Source: Amphiura filiformis (Eukaryota > Echinodermata > Ophiuroidea > Amphilepidida > Amphiuridae). From it: DNA of 64,000 bases. The notes under the pieces are model-generated. The model made no database searches and was not told the origin of the DNA. It saw nothing but the letters and a program-made list of their open reading frames with translations. Made by a program: the position numbers and the translations under genes. Location: the NCBI RefSeq assembly GCF_039555335.1, contig NC_092646.1, forward strand, positions 29,441,780-29,505,779, given 5' to 3'. Of this stretch, positions 49,601-61,700 are shown piece after piece (the stretch's first letter is position 1; every line of letters begins with the position of its first letter).

Positions 49601-52600
49601 TTCAAATTTATTTCTCTCTTTTTTTCCACATACTTACAGCATGCTTATATAAGCTTTTTAGCCTGGCTTGACCACCATTTTGTTTGAGCCTGGACCCATC
49701 AGAAGCCAAGTGTGTCTCTGCACGGACCAACCATGCATTTAAACAAACAAATAAACAAACAAACATACATAATCAGTAATTCAACATTAGCATACCTTCG
49801 ACTACATAGAGCTTATAGAGTGGGAACTCTATACTTTTAGCCAATGCTTCTATTTCAGATCTCAGCTCTCCTTCTGGTAACGGCACATACTTGTCAAACA
49901 ATGGAGCTATGTAATCAGCATATACTGTGATGAGAACCTACAAAGAAGAAGCAATAGATAGGCACATATTACTGCACATTTGGGCTGTTCCTGTTGAAAT
50001 CCATACACCCCATATGGAAGACATGGCCTTAATCTCCCTCACAGGGGGTGAAGATTTCAAATGGGGTCACCCATTCAAATATCCCTATTCGAAATTTACA
50101 TTTCCTGGGTGGAAAGTTAAGGTCATGTCTTCCGTAGGGGTATGGATTTCAACTGGAATAACCCATATAAGCAACTACTGTTTGAACTTCAAAGACAAAA
50201 TTGTTCTACTGTACACTTTATCAGAAGTAATGGTAAAATTGTATTGGACAATGCATTACGTACAAAGATAAAGGTTATACCAATTAATAATTAGCTAATT
50301 AATTGACATTACGTTTTGTTACCTGGAGATTTGATCATGTGTCACCTCCTTTTTCAACCAAATTAACGGTAATAACTCTTGTAGTCAGGGATCAACATTT
50401 AACCACAAATTGCATCAGTCAAAACTCACATCCTGGGAACCAAATACCACACAATGTCATTTTTATATAACTCATTGACCCATTTGTGTTATATACTGCC
50501 TCTAGCTATAATGACAGCCTTGTGATCTGGTCAACTCGTTGACAGATACCATCCTCAGGAGGGAATTCAATTTTTAATAAATTCTCTTCAGGTAGTGAAA
50601 CGTAGTGATATTTGTAAATAACAAGGATCGACCAAGCAGCAATGTTTGATCGAGAGATCAAACTAATTTGGTTCTATTGCCTTAATATTGCCAAAAATAT
50701 AAATTGAACCTACTTGCAATTTATAATTGTCCCCTTGATTACTTACTTAATTTCCCTAGTTTCCCTGTTTCCAGTTAATTTGGAATTGTTCTTTCTTCTT
50801 TCTAAAAATACATATGTTCAAGTTACGCTCTTGTTTCATTTACTGATCCTACTACTTCAATTTGCTAATGTTGCAAGTTCTGTTAGTCTCCTCCGCCACC
50901 TATTTGATTCCACTCTGCTCTCCATACAAACCATCCAACCAATTTTAACATATAACACCGTTTCTGATTGGCTATAAAGATATAACAAGAATGATACATC
51001 CAGGAAATTTCCAGTCACTGATTTTGATTGATAGTATGTAACAAGAGGTCTAAATGGTATTATAAAAACTCCATGTGACTGTGGTCACAGCTCGTAAATA
51101 TTAAGTAGCCAATTAACATATTAAAAGCTGTGTTTCAAGTCGTGCTAGATGATGTTTTGTTACAGACTTCAGCCAATCAAAAAGGGCAAATGATGTTATC
51201 ATTGGTAGATGGTTCGTGCGGAGTAAGCAGAATCAAACCGGTGACGGAGGAGATTAAATTGTGTTTGAATTACAAACCCATGATCAAATGGATGCTTACC
51301 AGTGACACAACCAGAGTGAACAGCCAAGTGTATATAAAGAAGTACTGACCACCCATCTTAATGATATACAACATAGCAGCAGTGATAGGCATAGCTATGA
51401 GCTGAGTGACGATGAACTTCTTGATTTGGTCCTTGACAAAGAAGCCTGGTGTCTGGAAGGAAACAAAATTAATACACAGAGTAGTTAGTCAAAAAGTTCA
51501 GAAACTTAATTTTTGGCTTCGCAAGAACCAATTCAGGTCGTGGGTTTGAATCCCTGCGGCATCAACATGTTGTGCACTTAGGCAAGGCTCTTCACCCATT
51601 GCCTCTCCTCACCCAGGTGTACAAAGGGGACAACTCTCTAGTCCAAAGGTTCCCTAGTCCAAGGGATCCTTAGTCCGAAGGTTCGCTAGTCCGAACGCGT
51701 AATTTACCATTCGCTAGTCTGAATTCTGAAAAAAGTCAGAATATCGGGTTCTCTAGTCTGAATAATAAGTAAGGTTCTCTAATCCGAATATAAAATAAGG
51801 CTCGATATCCCTAACCCTAACCTGTATTCTATATTTGGACTAGAGAACCTTTGGATTAGTGAACTTAATTTGGTTTTCGGACTAGCGACCCTTCGGACTA
51901 GAGAACCTTTGGACTAGCGACCCTTCGGACTAGCGACCCTTCGGACTAGAGAGAAGTCATGGTGTACAAATGGGTAAAAGCCATATTCAATGTGGAGGAT
52001 GTGAAGCGACCCCACCCAGCAACATTTTATAGAGGAGTTTGACCCAATCGCTTCAAAAGAGAGATGGGTACTTCGGACCGTGAACACTGGTTCATCCCCT
52101 TTACCTAATAGTGCTTGGATATGAACCTGCAACCTTGAAATTATTAGTTGTATCGATGTACCAGCATGCTTTGCATATCTTACCTGGTTGTTAAACCCAT
52201 GTTTTTGCTCCACTACAAATGTCCTGTACACCGTCCATGGCATGCCGGTGATGATGCTAAATATGGAGGCCAGTAATAGAAACACTAATGACTGAGTGAT
52301 CTGAATAAAAAAAGATTAAAAAGTAACAAGTAAAGTTTTAAACAAGAGTCTAACCGGGAGCAATTTCACGGTAACCGGTGGGTAAAAAGGCCTGAGAGCC
52401 TGTTTATTTTCCCCTTGAATACAATCAAACATTTGTACAGAGAGTAGAAGGCAAAATTAAGCGATGAAAATTATTATACCACTTGAAATTGATGAAAGAC
52501 TTACATGTAGATTTAAACTGACCAATTGACAAGGAGTTGGTTTGAATGGATGTGAGCAGATGCTCAGATCTGTTAAAGCCAGAGTAAGGGGAGAGAGAAC

Positions 52601-52672
52601 ATGGAACTTTTCGAGCATCATTAGTCTAGCCGAGCGGCGGCTAGACTCCTGTTTCCCAGTAGTTTCTTTCTT

Positions 52673-52704
<32 letters not shown>

Positions 52705-55700
52705 ACAGCCGTGGACGTTAGTCACGGCTGTGTCTTTTTCTTACAGGTTCTTTCTTTCTTTCTTCTTCTTCTTCTTTCTGCCGACCACTACATTTGCTCT
52801 AGCACTTACATGCTTACACCGATTTTGACCTAACTTGGTCACAACCATCATTGATCATGCCCCTACATGTCATATGACACTCGTGGGGTCAAAGGTCACG
52901 CAGGGGTCATAGAGGTCAAAAACGTGATTTCAACTCAGAATGCTTCTTCTCTCCCAGAGTACGTAGGACAGTGACACCACTTGCACACATGCATTGTTAT
53001 TATCCAGTGTCTATGGGGTCCTCACAGATTTGGGGTCAAAGGTCATTAAGGGGTCACTTCCGTATAAAACGAAAAAACTTCAAAATTTTTTATTTGCTAA
53101 GAAAAACATAGGACAGTAAAGATATGTTCACACATAAATTGTAGTTACCCTGTGTATATGTGGTATTTTTTATTTAGTGTCAAAGGTCATTAAGGGCCAC
53201 TTCCGGTATAAAACGAAATACCTTTAAAATGCTTCTTCTCCCACAAATTACGAGGACAGTGACACCACTTGCACACATGAATTGTTATTACCCAGTGTAT
53301 ATGGGGTCCTCACAGATTTGGGGTCAAATGTCATTAAGGGGTCACTTCCGGTATAAAACGAAAAACCTTCAAAATTTTGTATTTGCTAAGAAAAACATAG
53401 GACAGTAACGGTATGTTCACACATGAATTGTGGTTACCCAATTCATACGTGGTATTTTTTATTTGGGGTCAAAGGTCATTAAGGGGTCACTTCCGGTCTG
53501 AGACGAAAAACCTTCAAAATGCCCTTCTGCCACAAATAACATAGCAAAGTTGTGCCACGTGCACCCATGCATTGACATTAGCCAATGTCTATGGGCGTTG
53601 TCATATATTTTGGGGTTAAAGGTCATTAGGGGTCAAAACACGGCTGTGTTCGTGGTCTTAGACCACAGCTAAGTCTAGTTCTTCTTCTTTCTGTCAACAT
53701 TTAACATAATTTGCTCTAGCTCCTTTATTATTTGACCGATTATGACCAAACTTGGGCACAAGCTCCACTACCCCAGCCTTTACATTTGACATGACCCATT
53801 TGGGGTCAAACGTCATGCATGAGTAATTTTGGCTAAAATGTAAAATAAAAAAAAAATGCTTCTTCTCCTACAGATTACATGGTACAGTAATGAGATTTAT
53901 ACATTGACCTTGGCTATAGCCGGGCCTATGGGGTCCTCACAGATTTGGGGTCAAAGGTCATTAAGGTGGTATTTCCGCACATAACCAAATACCTTCAAAA
54001 TGCTTCTTTTCCTACAGATTCTATGGTACAGAGATGCGACTGACACATATGCATTGACATTAGTTGGTGTCTATGGGGTCCTCACAGATTTTGAGTTCAA
54101 GGTCATACAGGGGACAAAAATGGTTGATTACTGAAAATCACTTTAAAATTCAATATTTTCTGCATATTACGTGCTGTGATCATCCGAATAATGCCAAAAG
54201 GGCTCTAGCATTATGTTCATATACGATTGTAATCAGATTTGGCTTAAACATGGAGGAGGGTCTGTTTTGGGGTCAAAGGGGTAAAATTCTAAAGTTTGTC
54301 CGATTGAAATGAAAATTAGTATATGTGATCTTGATATGATTCAAAATATATTGGAGGTCATTTCAAGGTCACCAGAGGTCAACCAAAGGTCAAAAGGGGT
54401 CAAGTTCTAAAGTTTGTCCAATTTAAATGAAAATTAGTGTATGTGATCTTGATATGATTCAAAATATAATGGATGTCATTTCAAGGTCACCAGAGGTCAA
54501 CCAAAGGTCAAAAGGGTCAAATTGCAAAGTGTGTTCAATTTGAATCGAAATTAGTATACGTTATGTGGATATGATGCAAAATATGTGGTGAAGGTCATTT
54601 CCAGGTCATCAGAGGTCATTTCAAGGTCACGGCTAGACTTCGCAGCCTTACTAAGGATGCAATATATCTAGTTATTTCTGAATTATATGTCCAAAGTATA
54701 TAAAACTATACATTTTTGGAAAGGAATAAGGAAAACGAGTCAAGGAATCCCATGATGATGTCAGATATTTTCAAAAATCTTGAGTTTTTGAACAAATCAC
54801 AAAAATTCACTTTTTCACCCTAATTTTTTGTGTGATAAGATAAAAAAAATCGGTTCAGAGTAAAAAATGTTAGTAGCTTTTCATGAAGAAGAGACATGAA
54901 CTTAGGGAAGTTTTTTTCATTTTTTCAAAATATTTGTTTTAAACAAAAATATACACCATTATGTGCAATTTTTAGCTTAATTATAGACTGCTTTTTTCAC
55001 ATGTTTTCATCAATATTTAGAAAAAAGATAAAAATTTCAAAATACCTCGTATTCTGATCCATAGTCGAAATGTGACATCACTTGGCCAGCTACATGCCAC
55101 AGGTATGGAATAGCACCAATCACTAAAATTACCTGCAAAACAAAACACATCAACAAATGTAATGATGTCTATTCACTTCTTGCATGGTCATCAAGTTTGA
55201 AGATAGAGCCTCAATCTGGCAGCATGCATGAATGGGAATTGAACGAGTCATATAACATTGTGTAAAGTGACGTATTTCTTCCTTCATGTATGTTACCAGT
55301 TTTTTTCTACCCAACATGGCAGAACTATGCAAGGGGTTAATCCAAATTGTCAGTCCACTTTTAAGCAAGTGGGCCTCACCTTACCTTCATAGTAATTAGT
55401 AACCCATACAATATTATACAAATATTGACTGTTATGAGAGGCAATTATTGGCCCAAGGTGATCTCAAAACCATGCTGTGACCTGAGGCACAGCTGAGTAT
55501 CATACTCATACCGTCATATAGCATGGTTTTGAGATCACTTCGGGCCTATAATTTTAAACATGTCCTGAATATAAAGCAGTCAATATTTGCTTAATATACC
55601 GAATGGATGTACGTGGATGTTGCGATTCCGCAGTGTAATCGGGATGTATGTGACCCGTCAAATTCTCTCAAATACAGGGCATAGTTAAAACTATAAGTTT

Positions 55701-58700
55701 AAAAATTGGGAGGGCGCACACATTTGGACATTCAATTTGCGACTTGCGAGTTACACATACAGACACCATTTCACAAACTCCGCAATACTTACTGAACTTT
55801 CAAATTGACCATATAAATCATGCCAAAAGCCGAAGGATTCTTTGTCCAGGGCGTACACACGAGCTTTCTCCAGTGTCTCAGAGTCCAATACATCTTTCAA
55901 GGGTCCAGGCACTTCTGTGGTGTTCTTGTACACTTGAATCTGTAATTCAAAATTTAAAAACAATAAGCCCATTCGCAATTTCAGATCATGGTGCATCATG
56001 GGTAATATTTGCCGATAAAACTGGAGATAAACACGATGAGGCTACTGTACATTTCCAATGCGGTGAACTGTGCCGTTTGCATAAAACATCTTGTACTGGG
56101 ATTTTGCCATTTATTTTGTCTTTATTTCTTCATGATATCAATATTTAATCAAATACAATGCATCATGAAGAAATAAAGATGTCCAAAATAATCGGCATAA
56201 TTCCAGTACAAGATGTTTTTATGCAAACGGCACAGTTCACCGCATTGGAAACGCACTGCAGCCTCCTCGTGTTTATCTCTCGTTGAAGAACTGTGTGACG
56301 ATGTCTGAGCATGCGCAGTTGCAATTTTCCGAAATTGCGAAAGGGCTTATGGGCCACAGCCAAAATTCCTGTTTGTGGCGGGACGGAATTTTGATAGACC
56401 TTTTAAATTGTAGCTCTGCGACTATTTATTTTATGGATTCTTCATGTTCTTATTATAAACAAGTAAGTTACAGACTACATTCAGACACAAGAAAAATAGT
56501 CCAAAGAATCAACATGTTGCCACGGTAACACAAATTCATTGATGTGGCAGGACGGAATGATAAACTTCATGTATTTGTGAACACAGTACATTTGTTGAAT
56601 TTTTATCAAAAGTACTGGGATAAAACATTTGTTTCTATAAACATTGGTATTAACTTCAACTATCCTTCTTTTGTTATGGAAGGAATTATAAAATTCACCC
56701 CCCTCTTTATAGTACGCTCATTAATTTTTTTAAATCATGTCAATGTGGCGGGACTCTCTGGTCCTATACGCTGATGATACTACTCTCTATAAGCCTCTTT
56801 CTCATTCTTCTGACCTGTCTGACTTCCAAGCTGATATCAACACCATCCACGGCTGGTTCATTAACAACCATCTCTCTGCCAATGCTTCCAAGACAAAGGC
56901 AATGGTTATCACCACCAAAAAGAACCCCTACCCGGACATGAAACTTTACCTCGACAACCAAGTTATTGAGAGGGTGTCCTCAGCTAAATTTCTTGGTATT
57001 TTGATTTCTGACAGTCTCTCCTCCTGGTCTCTTTACATCGACCATATATGTAAGAAAGCTCGTCGCACAATTGGTTTTATCCATAGGGTATTCTCCAGTG
57101 CTCCCATCTGCACCCGTCGCATCCTTTATCTTGCGATTGTTCGCCCAATCTTGGAATATGGTAGTGTCACATGGCATCCTTTAAACACTACCCTGACCAA
57201 TCGCCTTGAGGCTTGTCAGCGTTTCGCCGCCAGGGTTATCTTGCAGTCCTGGAATCTCAGCCACGAGGACCTTCTCCTGAAGTCTGACCTTCCCTTGCTC
57301 TCCAAACGCAGGGACTTTGCTACTCTCTGTCACCTGTATAAGATCCTCCATCATCTTTCCTCCTCTTCTAACCCTTACAAACCTCACCCCGGCCTTCACT
57401 CCGTAACCTGAACTCCCAAGCCATCGTTCCTCCTTTCCGTCGCCTGACCTTGTGCCAAAAATCCTTTTACCCTTATGCTCCGACACTCTGGAACTACCTC
57501 CCTGAGGACATTATCCAATGTAAATCGCTGTATTCCTTCAAGTCAGCCCTTCGTGCCCATCTTGGCTAGCCAGTTCCGTTTGGTGTTTGTTTTTTCTGTG
57601 TTTTTGGTTTAAGTTATCTATTTATTTTTGATGTTTTGATGTTTTGGCCTCCCTTTAATTTATTGCTTTTGCAATATTGGGCTGTGCCAGGCCCACGGGC
57701 CGAATGGTATAAATAAATAAATAAATAAATAAGTTGTTACGTTCCAAAATGTTAGCTAGATAAATTAGAAACAAAATGAGACCAAAACTACTTCAGTATC
57801 CCTCTCCATTTTTGAGATCTGGTATAGAATGTCCTGAAAAAATGTAACACCGCCACCTTTTCCTATAGGCCTACCCCAATTCATGACGCACGCCCAGAAT
57901 TGTCTTTTCTTTCACTTCCAATAAAAAATTATTGCAAAATATTGACTGAGAAAGAAATTTTTCATCCCTTCCTGAACTTAGAAAAATCATCTCAAAATGT
58001 GGCGGGCCATGTTTTACACCACAGACCCTGAAAATAGAATTATTGCTGGCATCCTACCACAAAAGGCCTGAAAAAGAAGAAGTTTAAATGGCTCTGAGTC
58101 TAGCAAAGTTGATGAATTCAATTTTTGTGTACTCAGGAATGTGTATTACCATAATAGTTGATATTTTGGAAAGTTTTGACTAAAATTTTTTTTTCGTCCC
58201 TTCCGAAACGTAAAAAAATCACCTCAAAATGTGGCGGGACGGAATTTTACACATGTATATTTTAATTTATTTCTTTATTTTTGCAAAGTCCACTGACATT
58301 TTTTTTAGTGCTGAAATTGTCTCTACAGAAGACCTTTATAATACCATTTATAAACAAAAAAATCCTATCTTTTTTAAATATGTAGCAACATTAAATTTAA
58401 CAATTCCGTCCCGCCACACTGAGAGGGCGCTGCGTGTGTATTTTATTGCTTGGATTCCGAAATTGACGGGCAAATTTTACTTTTTTTTGCCGATTCATAT
58501 TTCTTTGTTAAGTATCTATTAGACCAGAGGAGAAATTCACTCATGTGACAATTTCTAAATTTTAGGTTGAGTGATGACCATTTTTGGCTCTGGCCCTTAT
58601 ACAATTTACAGGTGAGTCATTCCATATCAACTCACCTAATTTTCAGAAAAGGTTGGCTGGTCACCCTCTCAGATTTTCTTTAAAATCACTTATATCATAG

Positions 58701-61700
58701 ACCTATGGGTCAAATTAATGAACACATTTCAAACGGTAGGTCTCAACTCCTTGTCGTTTCTGAGTTATGGCTCGTTGAATATTTGATGTTTTTTGACGCA
58801 ATTTGTCCACTTCCCATTGAAATACACACAAAATACCAACCCAAATTTTATTATGTGGAAATGACCCACCATAATCAAACTCTCACATATTCAAAATACT
58901 TCTATGATGTTCCTCTGTACCAGAAATCAAAGTGGTGTCAAGCCATCTTCATGGCTAAATGACTGTTTGGAGATCGCATTGAAATACACAGTAATGTTCT
59001 AATTCCCAAAATGCAAAGTTCATCAATTTACTGTGTATTTCAATGAGAGATTCAAACACTAATTTAACCATGAAGATAGCTTGACACCACTAAGATTTTT
59101 GGTACAGAGGAACATCATGCAAGTATTTTGAATTTGTGAGTTTGGTTATGGTGGATTATTTCCACAAGGTCAAATGGGGTCACGAGCGGGGGGTCTTTTG
59201 GCCGAGGAGTCATCTTTGAGCCCCTGTGAAATTTTTATTAAGCCAATGAGTGGTCTACCCTGCTATAGGGGGTCACACCTGAACCTAGATATAGATGATG
59301 TCTGACATCTAGGATGAAGAGGAGGGGGTCAAAAACAGGAATATGTCATAAAGGCCAACACGAACATGCATTTTATATGTCTATATCATCAAATGGGGTG
59401 AGATACATTGTTTATGAGTCCAGAATCTGGTTATTTGGGTCAAAGACACCCTAGATTCCAATTTGTAGCCCTGTAGCTTACCCCTAGGGGAAGATATGAA
59501 TGTCTAAACTCGGAAGAAAATTAATGTCGCGACACGCGTGCCCAAAAAGGGGGGTCTGACCCAATTTTCAATAGGCCGGTTCTCGGAAATGACAAGGAGT
59601 AGAGACCTACCGTTTGAAATGTGTTCATTTGGCACATAGGGCTATGATATAAGTGATTTTAAACAAAATCTGAGAGGGTGACCAGCCAACCCATTAGGTA
59701 GGTATAATACCAAAAAAATTGAACTTTTTTTGATTCTCATCAAAGTAATCTCATATTAAAGAGCTAAATGAAAGAAAACTGATGAGGCATAAATGAATGT
59801 CATACGATATGTGGTTGCGGAGATATGCTAATTTGAATGGCTCAATTTTTCAGCCAATTTCCTGTACAAACTTTTTGTGCATGCACATATTAAAATGCTT
59901 ATAGGCCTATACTGTGCATTGTGAGTACACAATTTTAAGAAACAAGCACTGTCTTGCTATTTACTGGTACTGAACTGTAAATGTAATCCTAGATTGATTG
60001 AATTTGTATTGATGTGAACATAAGGGCCTATCATTTTCTTTGGAAGGGGGGTCCCAAATATACAGGGGGGTCATAATTTTTTGGAAAGAAAAATAGGGGG
60101 GGTCATAAAATTTTTGATGACCAAAATGCAGGGAGACGCAAGATGACCACAGATAGTGTGTTTATCTTATTCAAAAAAACTGAATACAATTTTAGCCTCT
60201 TCAGGGGTACGTGTAAGGTGTATCAGTGGGTGGTGGGGGGGGGGGTCATAAAATTTTGTTGCCGAAATAGGGGGGGCGCAATTTTAATTTTATTGATGCT
60301 GACTTTTTGTAAATTTGGGAGCCCCATGAAAATGATAGCCCCTAATATACAAATGAACATGTATGAGTAACATTTTGTTTTATTTCTGTTTTCTGATGCA
60401 GATTCCAGGTTTGACAGAGGATGGAAACCAGGGACTGTCTTTTGGAATTTGCAGGAGAGCATTAAATAGCTCTTCTAGAGCCTTCAAGAGCTGTTTAGAA
60501 CATTTACAATAAAATGTAATGAGAGAATGGTCAACTAAGGAAATCTAAAAATCACTCTCCTATATCCGATTTAAGGAGAGCAGTAGAGAGCGATTGCTCT
60601 TGCTCTTGCTCTCCTCAAAAGGCAGTCCCTGGGAAACCACAGTGAGGGCCAACACCAAATGCATAAATAAAGAAAAACTTATTCAAAAAGATGAAATTTG
60701 TGTTGAAGTGTCTTATTTTTTTTTTTTTTTTGTCATTGAAAAACTCACGGTTTTGATACTACCCACCCGAGTACACCTTTTCACTGATACAAGGGGGGGG
60801 TAATTTGTTTGAGGGGGCACCCTTTAAAATGTTTAATTATTATAAGCAGTAGCTGATGCATTCACCCCCTCCCCAGTAAAATGTTTTTGAGCAGGCACCC
60901 TTTGGAGCACTGGCTGGCGCATGCTCCCTATTCGAAGATCATTGCGGAAACTTGAGGGCCAGTTCACTTGATCATCAGAATGGGGTCACTCCTGCTCAAG
61001 TATGAACCCCCACCCCTTCCCCAGCTTAAGTTTTGTCTTTGAGCAGGCACCCTTTGGAGCACTGGCTGGCGATGCTCCCTATTCCGAAGATCATTGCGGA
61101 AACTCGAGGGCCAGTTCACTTGATCATCAGAATGGGGTCACTCCTGCTCAAGTATGAACCCCCCCCCTTCACCCAGCTCACGTTTTGTCTTTGAGCAGGC
61201 ACCCTTTGGAGCACTGGCTGGCGATGCTCCCTATTCCAAGATCATTGCGGAAACTCGAGGGCCAGTTCACTTGATCATCAGAATGGGGTCACTCCTGCTC
61301 AAGTATGAACCCCCCTGCCCCTTCCCCCACCTTAAGTTTTGTCTTTGAGCAGGCACCCTTTGGAGCACTGGCTGGCGCATGCTCCCTATTCGAAGATCAT
61401 TGCGGAAACTCGAGGGCCAGTTCACTTGATCATCAGAATGGGGTCACTCCTGCTCAAGTATGAACCCCCACCCCTTCCCCAGCTTAAGTTTTGTCTTTGA
61501 ACAGGCACCCTTTGGAGCACTGGCTGGCGATGCTCCCTATTCCAAGATCATTGCGGAAACTCGAGGGCCAGTTCACTTGATCATCAGAATCACTCCAGTC
61601 AAGTATGACCCCCCATGACGTGGCGTCATAGGAGTACGCCCCAATCAATTTGAACATTTAGAAAATCAAATAGGAAAATGGCCAAAAACGGCATGTGTCC

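Noticed and set aside
51809-51822. Telomere-like CCCTAACCCTAACC
   Set aside because: Only two and a half units, embedded in another minisatellite; too short to mean a former telomere.
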